From: Maniola hyperantus
Lineage: Eukaryota; Arthropoda; Insecta; Lepidoptera; Nymphalidae
Reading direction: 5' to 3'
Assembly: GCF_902806685.2 (NCBI RefSeq)
Contig: NC_048545.1
Location: forward strand, 4,885,852-4,949,851
Length of the DNA stretch: 64,000 bases
Positions 12,181-22,729 of the stretch are shown piece by piece. Made by a program: the position numbers and the translations under genes. Under the pieces are notes generated by a model. The model was given only the letters and a program-made list of their open reading frames with translations, was not told the DNA's origin and searched no databases. Position 1 is the first letter of the stretch. Every line of letters begins with the position of its first letter.

Positions 12181-12331
12181 TAGTTCGCGACAGGTCGAGA
12201 TGGCAATCGGGGTAGGGACGCACCGCACACCCGCACACTCCCCGCGCTAACCCGGTGTGGGATAGCACGTGTGCCGTGCGGGTGTCCCTCCACCTCATAC
12301 CCCGATTGCCATCTCAACTTGTCGCGAACTA
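12181..12331. mobile_element. GC-rich palindromic MITE, complete copy, 151 bp
   Basis: The left end tagttcgcgacaggtcgaga and the right end gtcgcgaacta are inverted copies, and the arms pair through tggcaatcggggta and taccccgattgcca. The core is strikingly GC-rich against the AT-rich background. Flanks are tacaacta at 12173-12180 and again at 12332-12339, an 8-bp direct repeat that could be a target duplication. TA alone is the alternative, since other copies share only TA. Related copies: 30472-30620, 60311-60469, and truncated ones at 888 and 33770. Confidence 0.85.
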
Positions 12332-13241
12332 TACAACTATGAGTTCATACTTAGTTCTATATCGTCAATGTCGTTATTCTTGTTTTTGTAAGCTATTTTT
12401 TGCAAATAATGAAATCTTGCAGTTCTAAACCAATAATTATGTGCACACAACACGAAAAAACCACACTAAGCAGTTAAATTGATGACAACTAAAATCCCAA
12501 CTGTGGAACGTTCGAATCTAAGTTATCTATCACGTCAAATTTTGTCGTACCCATATCCTTAAAATACTAACCCGGGTCGTGTCTACTCCTAGTCTCAGCT
12601 TCAAACTTTGTATGAAAGGATAAAAGTTAAAACTAGTCTTGCTTAAATGGTTTTTCCTGTTACATTCTTGAAAAAGAGTATAGTTTGCTTTAAAGTACTG
12701 GTGGACGTATAAAATTATGTTCTAAAATGTTCTCACTTATAATTTGTGTTCACGGTGCATATCGAGTATTCCGTGCCGTTACACCGCGTCGCGGCGGAGG
12801 CTCGCTAGCTTGGAAAATACCACCACGATACCACTCCCACACAACCCAAAACAGTTACAGACACGATACGTCGTCGCGCCATACAATTCAATAAATTTCG
12901 GAGTAATTTGATGTTCATTACAGAAACTCTGGGACCGTGAACCAGAATACAATGGATGAATGGCCATTTGTTGCTACTGTTGAAAGGCACAATAATAATT
13001 CTTATGTTATTCACGCAGCAGTTAGGAGCACTTACAAAACGAAGCAGTCCATTCTACTATGAGAACTATGAATTTTGTTTCACAATCTTTCGCAATTTTT
13101 AGCTTTAGGACGAAAATAATTTCGTCAAATTTTCTGTTCTATGTCAACTACAATATATGTATTTATACCTAATTCCCGTGTATTTTTGTTTCTAAGTGTA
13201 CCTACTGTACCTATATAAAAAAGCTAAGGAACAGCACTCAC

Positions 13242-13722
13242 CTTGTTGGCTACTTTTTCTAGTAGTTTTTTTCTCCTTCATCCAAGGGTACTCGGGGACG
13301 TTCAGACCGCCACCGGGCGATGGCAGGTCCGGAGCGTATCCGGGAGGTGTATGCTGCGGACTTAATTCGCCTCCTCCCAGCTGCGGAAGCGCCGTCATGA
13401 ACTCCGCCATCGAAGGTTGACTGTTAATGAACCCAGTCTCTGTACAGGTTTCGAGCATAGGATGGGGTGCTCCGGCGGCGGTTACCGCTGCCAGCCAAAA
13501 TCCGTTACCCCCATGCTCCATTCGAGGATGATCTTGTCCCGGAGCGGGCCCCATCGGTGGCGTGTTCCTCGTCTTCACCACGAACTCCTCGTCCATGTCA
13601 TCGCGGACCCCCATTCCGATTCTTGCTGCTTGCTTTCCTCGCACGGGGAACTCTTCGCATTTTATTTTGCGGATCAAGGGGTTACTGTCAAGTGGCAGCG
13701 CAGTATTGCATATCTCTTGCAT
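13242..13722 (-). CDS. pb: Proboscipedia (Hox2-type homeotic protein), first coding exon
   Basis: This exon encodes the N-terminal 160 residues of the Hox transcription factor Proboscipedia, which specifies labial and maxillary mouthparts in insects. Seen in the sequence: the N-terminal MQEIC matches the MQEVC start of Drosophila Pb. Residues 98-108 are FINSQPSMAEF, the Hox2 signature. Residues 145-152 are YPWMKEKK, the hexapeptide that contacts Extradenticle/PBX, followed by TTRKSSQQ. The exon ends at 13242 with a single G of the next codon (phase 1) and a perfect GTGAGT donor (13241-13236). An in-frame ATG nine codons upstream (13749) is open. I prefer the ATG at 13722 because of the conserved MQE start. 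Between the motifs lies a Pro/Gly-rich linker. The homeobox exon is not in the window, so only part of the gene is present. No promoter or 5' untranslated exon could be assigned. Plus-strand frames over this exon are antisense shadows. Confidence 0.93.
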
Positions 13723-13859
13723 CGCTGCCAGTGTCACCCAATCGCGCAATCACTCATGTATGGATACACTTTTTCGTTTCGCAGCATGTGCTAGCATTTT
13801 CATTAGCATGAGGACTTATTTTGTGTTTGTTGTCTGCTAAAACTAATGTGTATTGCACA

Positions 13860-15400
13860 GATCCGCAGCTGCCGCATAATGGAACCTGGAATATGGGAAA
13901 ATTTTTTGTTATTCTTTTTTAATAAATCATTAATTAAATATAGTCTCAAGACTCTCAGGTCACTATATCAGTATTTATTTAACTTTTCACAAGGGGTTCC
14001 TGCAGTTTTGCAGCGAATTACGAAAACATTTTTATTTTTGGGTAAGTTACCAAATAGTATTTGAAGCACGATTCAAAGGTTATTCGTCAAGGCGTTGCAA
14101 TTAATAAAAAACATATAATCGTTCAATGTTTCAAATAAAACTGTATTAAACGTTATCGGGGGAAGGCCGCTTCGTGGTTATTTCCATGTTATTTCCCAAT
14201 TATTCGCGGACGTTCGACATTACCGCGGTTTTGTGTAGAATAATTTAAGCGCTCCCAGTCGTGATGAGCGCGGGTAAATGAGTGCTTAAAATTGTTTATT
14301 GTAATTTAGCGACCATCATGGAGTGTATAGCACGTAATGACGACTCAACAATAAAGTTATTAAAATTGTCATGAACTCCACTTGGTATGAAACGACGAGA
14401 TAATGCTCCACTGTTCCAAAAAATTATACAGTTCAGTTTATAAATAAAATTATGTTTTTGTTCGATATTTTTATAATTTTAATTAAGGTTTCACCATTTA
14501 CTGGGTAACCTACTTTTTTATAAACTAAGCTCTTTTTCTCTGAGGTTTTTCCAGTCTTCTATTCAGCGGAGATGTTTCATTTTAGACTCAAAGAATAAGA
14601 TATAAAAACTTGGAAATATAAAAACTAGTTTGCTCGAGTCTTTATTAGGTTTGTGTATATGATTTGCAATGGTAACATCTTTTTATTACATGCAATTGAT
14701 TAACTATTCCCGTTGCAAGAAACGTAAGTACAATGCAACTACCCAACATTAATACGACTAAAAATATAGTTTTCCCTTTTACATAGTTGAACATTCATGA
14801 CCAAGTAGGTTCATAGGTGTAGATCTCCGATATGTTGTACCCCTGTAACCCTAATAAAAGAACCTAGTGAATTCAGAAAATGTTTGCGAACCCACAGCTT
14901 CGGATGCTGAATGTCAATTAAAATTCAAACCACGTACGAAATACGATTTTTTCCACTGGAATTTGCGGCGCGCCCGCGAGGTATGGCGTGATCGCGCCTT
15001 TTTTGTTTTATTTTATTTTTTCCAAACTGGAACGGCTGGCGGTTAAACCTATTTTAATGTGTATGGGTTGCTCTTTCAAATTAAAATTCTCTGTACGTTT
15101 TTATGAATGGACAATGAAATGTAATTTCCTTTTGGGGGGATAATTTTTTTCGGAGTGTATTATGTTTGTTTCATCACTCATGTGTCTTGTTGGTATTAAT
15201 TTGTTGTGCATTTGTGTTGAAAAATTGTTTCACTGGCTGTTTTTGTTTTTGATAAAGCCGTAACTCTGCACCTGCATGGAAGAAGTCCATATTATTTTAT
15301 TAACCTACCTATACTAAAAATACTGCTAATAAATTGCACCAAGCAGTGTTCATTCTCCATTCTTTATCGTTCAAGCTCACATCCTAATTTTTTTTCACGT
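13860..15400. other. Upstream region of pb, mostly unique DNA, possible regulatory blocks
   Basis: No gene or clear mobile element was recognised. Two stretches, 14100-14340 and 14880-15130, are unique in the window and carry CpG-containing GC-rich words among homeodomain-type cores (caattaata, tttattgtaattta, gtcaattaaaatt). Such composition, immediately 5' of a Hox gene, is compatible with enhancers or an untranslated first exon. Neither is demonstrated by the sequence. Confidence 0.3.
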
Positions 15401-15416
15401 ATCTAGGCGTGACTGT

Positions 15417-15655
15417 TTGTCTATAGAATACTTTTTAGCGTGCAAGCGAAAGTCGAAGGCACCAGATCACATGTTAGACTGCCCACGGGCCATGAAATGG
15501 ACGGATCAAATAAAAGCAACAATGGAAATCCCATCCCATTTCACGAGAGTGCAAGACAAGCACCCGGTGGATATGAGCAATAATTGTATAGCGAACCACG
15601 GCTAAAAGGACTACGACCAGTCCACCAAGACTGTAGCGTCTAAGAAGAAGAACAT
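15417..15655 (+). pseudogene. LINE 3' fragment (C-terminal end of a pol-like frame), decayed
   Basis: The translated stretch includes PRAMKWTDQIKATMEIP, reminiscent of the RWTDQIK segment near the C-terminus of several insect LINE pol proteins. It then passes a stop and resumes as KDYDQSTKTVASKKK before a lysine-rich end, typical of such C-termini. The fragment is short and broken. Clade assignment is uncertain. Confidence 0.45.
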
Positions 15656-15749
15656 TTATTCAAAACCATAACCAAACCCCAAAAATTTCAAAGACTAAAC
15701 GTTTTTTCTTTCTCTATTTTCTTTCATTCTTTCTTTCTAAAACTAGATG

Positions 15750-16040
15750 ATGGCCGTGACGTCGTCTGTGTGGATTCAGGTTTTTAAAAATGCGATAGGT
15801 TTGCGATGCGATTAATTCTCTAGGATGAAAAGTAGTTTATATACTCTGTCTCCAGGATGCAAGCTACCTCGGTAACAATAGAGGATGCCCGGAACTTTGT
15901 CTTTGTGGCTTTAGGTTTTTAAAAATCCCATGGGAACTCTTTGATTTTCCGGGACCAAATCGATTAAAGGAATGGGCCGTGAAAAGCTAGCAGATAGACA
16001 GACATACCTACACACTTTCGTGTTTATACTATTATAGTAT
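15750..16040 (+). repeat. Decayed interspersed repeat (family F)
   Basis: Contains ggtttttaaaaa, aggatgcaagcta, atcccatgggaactctttga, ttttccggga, gaatgggccgtgaaaagcta and actttcgtgtttatactatt. It is the best-preserved window copy of the family, with relatives at 1.6, 44.1, 61.2 and 63.1 kb. Confidence 0.65.
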
Positions 16041-16529
16041 GGATATGGAGAACATTAGAGAGCTGAAGAACATTAAAAAGGGACACTGCATTTTTGTGAA
16101 TAAGGCAGTTTAAATATCATCTATGCTTATTGCTTATGTTAATGAAATCTATGAACTTAAAGGCCATAATGCAGTTAATATTATGAGATTGATGTCAAGA
16201 TTGTCTAGTGATCAAGCGTCAACAAGCAGAGTTCAAGGAAGGCTATGATTAAGTGATCTATTGCGCTAAGTATTCACAAGGCTGTGGCTGTGGTATACTT
16301 GCCTCACAAGGTTTGTTATGTAATACATTTGTAACTAGCATAATCATAACAATAATTAAATTACGACATGCCGCGTCACATAGGTAATATTAATTTGCCG
16401 GTTCGAGTGGTTAATTCCTATTAGTGCTACAAACGACTGTTCTTGGAGGACTAAATTCATCCTAGTCGAAAGGATCCCGGGATAATCCATATGAGTGCAG
16501 TTATATTTTGACGAAGGTGCGTAATTTAC

Positions 16530-16845
16530 TTATAGGGTTTGAGTGCCAACGGGACCCTATTACTAAGGCTCCGCTGTCCGTCCGTCCGTCCGTCCGTCTA
16601 TCTGTCAATGGGCTGTATCTCGTGAACCATAATAGGTAAGTACCTAAGTAGAGAGTTGAAATTTAAAACTATTTTCACAGAATGTGCATTTCTATTGCCG
16701 CTATAACAACAAATAGTAAGGATTTCAAAATGGCCGCTATGAAAAATGACAAAAATTAAAAAATGTTATTTCTTGGGGGTACGATAGTAGGTACGGAACC
16801 CTTCGTGTAGGAATCCGACTTGCACTTGACTGATTTTTTTAAATC
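16530..16845 (+). repeat. Interspersed repeat (family E) with a (GTCC)n run
   Basis: Contains gtccgtccgtccgtccgtc near 16578, then gctgtatctcgtgaaccata, gccgctataacaacaaatag, tcaaaatggccgc and a tail tccgacttgcacttg. The tail resembles the end of family D copies. A minus-strand relative is at 935-1125. Confidence 0.65.
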
Positions 16846-17536
16846 TTTGTCTGACACCACGAGGTCGACATTTTAAAATTTCCCAAGCTCTGTAGCATTT
16901 CCCTCTTGTTTTTTGCAAGGGTGTTGGTTTACGCCGCGTTTCACTTTAGCTCCCTCGAGGGGGGCCTTTAGAAACGCATAAAATGGAGAACATAGCCTAC
17001 TTATGAATTTGTTTATGGCTTCCACTTTCAGAACGACATTTCACTCAAATCTCGGAGCTTAGGAAATGACAATATTTCTAATTTAGTGCGTATAAACCTT
17101 TATTGATATGATTGTGGATTATTGAATGAAATGTGTAGGTATAATTCTGTAATAAAGTTTTTACCTACTCTATCTTTTTATAATAATGAAATGCACCGTA
17201 GGTACTTGGTGATATACCTATGTAATATAACAATCTTCTTTTTGGCTGTCTAGGTACAACAGCTGTAACTCCTATAGACTGTTTATTATAGGTAGATATA
17301 CAGGTGTAACTAGAATGCTGGCAAAAACAAAGACAGACTTTCGCATTTATTAGAATCGAAGTATGGATTAGGTATAGGGTATAGCGGAGTATTTATTTCA
17401 GTTTTAAAAGTTACGCAACTAGTCAGATTAACATGCCTATTTAGCATGAATTTGGTTGTTAAAAAGTCCAAGTAGGTAGGTAGGTAAATAACATCTGCGT
17501 GACAGTTCGGGTCGCGACTGGCCGCCACAACTATAC

Positions 17537-19704
17537 TAGCGGCACGCTATGATGGCCGGTTTGACACATTACAATAGTGATGTGGAATGTCAATTTATTC
17601 TCGAACAAAAAACAATTAAGTTTTGTTTTTGTACCTGATTAAATAGGTTTAATAAAACAAAAATGTATATGTTTATTTAATTTATTTGAACGAACTGAAT
17701 ATTTGAACGAAAATGAATATACATACTTTATATGCACACAAGAAACATATGAATACAAAAGATACCGAAAAAGGTGCCACAAAAGGCCATAATTAATCAG
17801 ATTCGTCCATACTACTATTTTCACTGTCGTCACTGCTATCATCACATACATTAATAATTATATGTTCGTTTTCTATAATATTATCTATTTTCACATCTCT
17901 TTCATAATCTTCCCTTATTAATTTAACAGTTCTATTCACAACCTTTTCCCAGTCTCCTTTAGTCACATGTTCACAAGCTTCTTCTAATAATTTTAGCATT
18001 TTTTTTGTGGTAAATGGGGGTTCTGTATTGTGTCTTGCAGCATATCCCTTAATTTGAGCCCACACCAACTCAATCGCATTATACTCACAATGGTAAGGCG
18101 GTAACCGTATAACTCTGTGCCCATGTTCTAATGCTATTTCGTCAATGACGTATCGGATCTTGGTTGGTTTGTTTTCTTTTAAAAGACGTACTAATTCCGC
18201 TTTTAACATATTCATGTTTGCATCTACGCCATTTTTACGAAGCCATGCGACGATATCAGCTTTCTTTTGGGATTGGGCAGGTGGCTTGTCAATTTGCATC
18301 GAGTGGTATGGGGCGTTGTCCATAATTATAATAGATGGTTCAGGGAGGCTACACAACATTGAGGTAAACCATTCAGTAAACTTTTCTCCATTCATGTCTT
18401 CATGATAGTCTCCAGTGGTTTTTGACGCAAAAGCCATGAGAGAACCTTCGACAAACCCGTTGATGGTTCCGGCGTGACAAATTATAAGTCGCGATCCTTT
18501 TCCTACAGGAACTTTGGAAGTAGATGCTGCTGTGTCATCGTTCCAAGAACGGCCTACAGTATGGTTAGCATTAAGCCATGTTTCATCCAAGAACACAACA
18601 TTTTGCCAATTTTTGATTTCTTTCACTTGCCGTAAAAAAGTATACCTTGCCATCGCTATATCAAATCTTTCCATCAATATTTTGCGTTTGTTACATTTTT
18701 TGTATCGAAATCCAATGGTCTTCAAAATCTTCGTTAAAGAACTTTCCCCACCGAAGAATAATCCAGCTTCCTTCAGTGAATGCACCAACTTTTTTCTTGT
18801 TGGATACTCCTTCTGTAAATAGTAGCCGTAAACATGTCTTCGGATAGCATCGGCATCAAAGCTATCGATGCCTACGACTGGTTTTGCTCGTTTTCTCTTT
18901 TTTGGTGTGTGAAGTTTATTTTCTTCTGTGCCAGTCTCGCCATATTTTTTTTTAGTTATCCGTCTAACAGTTCGTTGTCCAATATTAAGCGCATCAGCTA
19001 CGCGTTCAACCACTGACGTTATAGGTAAAATTGGCCCTCCATTTTGAGCTTCACGATCGAAATAGTTACGAAGGCGTATTAGGAACTCACGTGTCTGACT
19101 ATTTAGAACAGTTCTCTGCGTACGTTCGGTCATATCGACGAAATCCACAACAAAGGGCTTGAACAGAGTCCAAATTAACGAGCAAGGGTCAACAGTAATG
19201 CAGTATCAATATTTGAAATCCAAAGCCAGGTCAAAACTATATCACAATCGCATTGCACTGACAGTTTATACTTTTCGAAGCAACGTCAATTCGAAACTGC
19301 TTTGTTTTGCATTGAGCATTGACGCGAGTTTGCCGGAGGTAGTAGTTGTGCTAGCCAGCGATCCTATGTGACGATCGTATTAGATTCCATTTTTAAAAAT
19401 TTATTGATATTTTTTTGCGATTTCAGAGGTTTGTCCACATAGTGAAAATTGTTCATATTCACAAGTACATTCACCCCTTAAATGGTGCAAACTGATTTTT
19501 CTACACTTGTATACATTTAAGAAATCAATTTAATAAATAAATTTTGAGTCCTAAACCTAAAACTACATTCGATAAAATTTATGAATCTCTGCACATCACT
19601 ATCGTCAATAAAGTAATACAATTATTTCCTTCAAAGTCGTTATCAATTAATACGGAACTTCATGAGCGGACAAACGTCAAACCGGCCATCATAGCGTGCC
19701 GCTA
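17537..19704 (-). mobile_element. Complete IS630/Tc1/mariner-type transposon (DD82E, Sailor-like)
   Basis: The inverted repeats span 17536-17565 and 19676-19705 (outer bases include the target TA and its neighbours). They are 30 bp long and identical in inverted orientation, beginning gcggcacgctatgatggccg inside the TA. The likely element is 17539-19702 (2164 bp) between TA dinucleotides at 17537-17538 and 19703-19704, the target duplication expected of the superfamily. One intact transposase frame lies on the minus strand. Possible polyadenylation signals (aataaa on the minus strand) are at 17672-17677 and 17681-17686. Perfect ends and an open frame suggest recent insertion. Confidence 0.9.
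17793..19148 (-). CDS. Transposase of the IS630/Tc1/mariner superfamily with DD82E catalytic triad
   Basis: This 451-residue protein would cut and paste its own element at TA sites in the nucleus. Seen: a helix-turn-helix-like segment at residues 43-66 (ITSVVERVADALNIGQRTVRR region), and a basic nuclear-localisation-like PKKRKRAKP at 82-90. The DDE core has D188 (VVFLDETW), D277 (IIIMDNAPYH) and E360 (PPYHCEYNAIELVW). The C-terminus is acidic and Ser/Asp-rich. The spacing between D277 and E360 is 82 residues, far from the 34-41 of Tc1 and mariner proteins. From general knowledge, a DD82E group of this superfamily has been described under the name Sailor. The start at 19148 is chosen as the first in-frame ATG; M7 is an alternative. 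The frame is uninterrupted and all three catalytic residues are present, so the protein may be functional. Confidence 0.92.
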   Translation of the reverse strand: MDFVDMTERTQRTVLNSQTREFLIRLRNYFDREAQNGGPILPITSVVERVADALNIGQRTVRRITKKKYGETGTEENKLHTPKKRKRAKPVVGIDSFDADAIRRHVYGYYLQKEYPTRKKLVHSLKEAGLFFGGESSLTKILKTIGFRYKKCNKRKILMERFDIAMARYTFLRQVKEIKNWQNVVFLDETWLNANHTVGRSWNDDTAASTSKVPVGKGSRLIICHAGTINGFVEGSLMAFASKTTGDYHEDMNGEKFTEWFTSMLCSLPEPSIIIMDNAPYHSMQIDKPPAQSQKKADIVAWLRKNGVDANMNMLKAELVRLLKENKPTKIRYVIDEIALEHGHRVIRLPPYHCEYNAIELVWAQIKGYAARHNTEPPFTTKKMLKLLEEACEHVTKGDWEKVVNRTVKLIREDYERDVKIDNIIENEHIIINVCDDSSDDSENSSMDESD

Positions 19705-19947
19705 GTTTAGTGGTTAGGGCCCAATTTGCCCGTAACGATTTCCTCTTCGGGGAATAGAATGGCGTGCGGCCGCCCACTGGCTGCTATGTACCTACTTAGG
19801 TATATTTTATATAAATAAATAAGGTAGGATACTTTTTTTTAAATAAGGTACTATACCTTTACAGAAGTAGGTATTTATAGAAATGTTTATGTATAACTAC
19901 CTACTAATAAAAGATATTTGGTAGAATAGATAGAAGCGTTACCCGAT

Positions 19948-20275
19948 ACCACCGGATGCACCGAATACCACCACCGGACAGTACTCCCCGACGTCGACCT
20001 AAAATAGACATACCCGAACAAGAACTACATTTACACAACGCCAATTTAGCTATTTGGGACAATATCTATACAAAACCATTAATAATAGGTAAACTTAAAA
20101 TTATGCATGCTAATATATACGGACTTAGTAATAAACCAAAGATACAAAGATACCCAAGATACGGGTTAACCTAGTTTGGGGGTCGAGGGTAATTTTAAGC
20201 AAAATTGTATTTCACTTTTTTTATGGAACAAATAAAGATTTATTATTATATTATTATTACTAATAGAAACTACAT
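19948..20275 (+). pseudogene. Decayed LINE fragment with TTA-rich 3' tail
   Basis: A 72-codon frame at 19956-20174 includes GKLKIMHANIYGLSNK, reminiscent of the start of an endonuclease domain in insect non-LTR elements. It is followed by stop codons, a polyadenylation signal (aataaa, in gaacaaataaagattt) and a ttattattatatt tail typical of LINE 3' ends. Only a short internally deleted remnant is left. Confidence 0.4.
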
Positions 20276-20779
20276 CTTATTTAATTAGGTAATGGAACCT
20301 AGTGCTTGAATGACTTTGTAGGATTGACCAATCAATCTAGCAATCCATATAGCAATTTTTGTTTTGCTGCTATCTATTGACATTTAATCAAGTAGGTAGG
20401 TACTATTTCGCCAATTTCGCATAATAGATTTTTCGTAGTACGGCTGCCCAATATCAAAACCCAGTATGGGACATTTTTCCAAAAATCGAATATTAAAAGT
20501 TAAAACATGGCCGTTCTGATTGTCTCTACCAAGAAGTTTGCTAACTGCAGGCAGTCACATAATGAATACGGTATCTGGAGGAGACAATTGGACATCGAGG
20601 AATTCTGCTGATAGAATCACTGGCGCCTGCCTCATGTCATTGTCTAATACAATTTAATTCCCACGCAATGCGATGGTCACATAAAGAGTAATCGTAACTG
20701 AGCTTATTAACACCTACGACATCCTTCAGTCGTTTACGATACGATAAACGCAAACATTAGCCAACGTCTATTTTAACCG

Positions 20780-20875
20780 AGATTTTTTTTTCTAACCAAG
20801 TCCAATCCAATCCAATCCAACCCATCAGCCTGTTTGCGTCCACAGCTGGACATAGGCCTTTCCAATTCCAATTAA
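20780..20875 (+). repeat. LINE-related repeat scrap with (TCCAA)n
   Basis: A tccaa pentamer run at 20800-20820 leads into cagcctgtttgcgtccacag and ctggacataggcct, a segment common in lepidopteran LINE debris. No frame. Confidence 0.45.
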
Positions 20876-21099
20876 CCAAGTCCAATTCCTCAAAATCCCT
20901 CAACAGTGTCCAAACTTATACTAGTCATATGAAATCTATTGGGGTACAATTCATTTCACACTATGGCACTGGCGGCCGATAAAACACAAACCTTTACAAA
21001 ACTGAGAAAGCAAGAAAATATTATCTACTCGATCTTTTAACTAATGCTTTTTCAATTTTGAAAATGTTAGTAAGTAGGAAGGTAGGTATGTACCAAAAC

Positions 21100-21650
21100 A
21101 CCACGTTGTCTGTCTGTTCATCTGTCTGGCGTGTCTGACAATAAACCTATAGGGTACCTGCTTCCCTTTGACCTAGAATCATGAAATTTGGCAGGTAGGC
21201 AGATCTTATAGCACAAGTAAAAGAAAAAACCGTGATTCGTGGTTCCATCACAGAAAAAATTAAAATGTGTTCATGAATTAATAATTAGTATTTTCAGTTT
21301 TCGAAGTAAGATAGGACTACCTATATCAAGTCGGGTATCATAGGTATAAAAGGGGTTTACTTGTAAATTCTAAAATAGATTTTTATTTATTTCTATGACT
21401 GATAGTTTATGATTTATCGTGCAAAATGACGAAAAAAATACCGTTCCTTTCCCCTTATCTCCGAAGTTTACCAGTCGAAAAGTCTGAAATAGGTAATTAG
21501 GAGGCTCGCTCTAACTATCACAGTTTTTTGATATTAACAATAAACTTCTACAAATAAATTCAGTTTTGCGGTTCGTTAACAAAAGTGCCCTTACCGTTTT
21601 ATACGGAACCCTCAGTGCGCGAGTCTGACTCGCGCTTGGTCAGTTAAAAA
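21100..21650 (+). repeat. Interspersed repeat (family D), plus orientation
   Basis: Shares with 58589-59030 the ordered landmarks tctgtctggcgtgtctg, acctagaatcatgaaatttg, gcaggtaggcag, aaaaccgtgattcgtggttc, atgtgttcatgaa, gtcgggtatcata, gtgcaaaatgac and tgcgcgagtctgactcgcgc. No intact frame; parent element unknown. Confidence 0.75.
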
Positions 21651-22259
21651 AAAGCCGATTGAAATATGGTAAGATTTCGTGTGTAGGTAGGTATCCCGTA
21701 AATATCCAGTTATAGCCTATCACTATACTGTACTCTAAATCTAGATAGAGCAAGATGGAAAATTGAAGGAGGTGACCTATTCAAAATTAAACTTGCATGA
21801 TTAGAATGTTTCATACGAACAAATTAGTAGGTAGGCTTGAGATGCTTCAAAACACATTGCGCATTTCATTACGTTCTTATTTAATAGGAGTTGGAATAAT
21901 AAGTTTTCCATGTGAAGAGAAAATCTCCATATGTGAAGTGTGGGCGCGTTGGAAACTCCATTAGAAATTATCTCAAGAGTCATCGTTGGAACTTGTATTT
22001 GTGCCTTACAATTAACTTTCTAATCTATCTCTTGCACCAAACAAAAACTGCATACATAATGCTTTTTATTATGTGTGCCTAGTAATTTAAATTATTTATA
22101 TGGTAATGTTAAAAGTATGTTACCTACTACCTATTGGTGTGCTTTTTGCATTTTTTTTCTTGAAAATTCTTACCAGTAGTTTTACTGCATGGCGCTTTGC
22201 ATATTTTATTAAACTAAAGCTTATTTCACACTACGGAATATAAATTATACTACCTATCC

Positions 22260-22448
22260 GTCCGGTCAAAATAGACATTTCAAGGTTACAATAATTCACA
22301 TAGGGCTAAAAATTGGTACGAATGTTGGGAACAAAAGTCCCCATCGATTTATATTAGTGTTCCCAATATTCGTTCCAAATATACATTCAAGGCTACAATA
22401 ATTCGCATATATAGGGCTAAAAATGTTGAATGTTTATTTTGGCCGGAC
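22260..22448. mobile_element. MITE with GTCCGG-type inverted repeats and an internal direct repeat
   Basis: The left end gtccggtcaaaatagacatt is mirrored by aatgtttattttggccggac at 22429-22448 with two mismatches. Inside, a block of about 35 bp (ttcaaggttacaataattc... and ttcaaggctacaataattc...) occurs twice in direct orientation. Non-coding; transposase source unknown. Confidence 0.7.
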
Positions 22449-22729
22449 TTTAATATAGGTAGGTAACTTATATCTCGTAGTGGGAAATAAGCTTAACAAA
22501 TAAAATATTTTAAATCTGGTTTTGTATTGGAATGGGTAGCTATAGTGAAATGTTTCTGCTCTAGTTAGGTAAGTATCTACCTACCTACTTGTTTAGACAA
22601 ACATTTTTTTCCAAGATAACTTTAAATAGTGGTGAAAATATTTTTTCATATCAGAACCTACCATCCCTACGCAACGCTAATAATTAATAGTTTGATAGCT
22701 CCTGCCAACTCCATTCACAACTTATGTAG

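Larger units (their letters stand above)
1..13241 (-). other. pb: Large intron of proboscipedia following its first coding exon (left end outside window)
   Basis: The pb exon ends at 13242 with a GTGAGT donor at 13241-13236 on the minus strand. The following exon, which should carry the homeobox, was not found to the left. I looked for the reverse complement of the WFQNRR region and of an exon start compatible with phase 1. The intron would then be at least 13.2 kb. Besides the repeats listed separately, it holds long AT-rich stretches with no recognised feature (281-887, 1126-1467, 5810-6230, 6600-7239, 7503-9338, 9620-10334, 10640-11364, 11670-12180, 12332-13235). It also has a few GC-richer unique blocks (1950-2260, 4440-4720, 8560-8720, 10690-10800) that could be regulatory. 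A small exon inside it cannot be excluded by eye. Confidence 0.7.

Noticed and set aside
12779..13014. Overlapping minus frames of 62 and 69 codons as a downstream pb exon
   Set aside because: They do not contain homeodomain words and are not in the phase required by the donor at 13241.
13196..13840. Plus-strand open frames of 74, 125, 114 and 92 codons
   Set aside because: They lie antisense to the pb exon, whose minus-strand frame carries clear Hox2 motifs and a splice donor. The GC-rich exon opens the other frames by chance.
18145..19016. Plus-strand frames of 60-102 codons
   Set aside because: They are shadows of the transposase gene on the minus strand.
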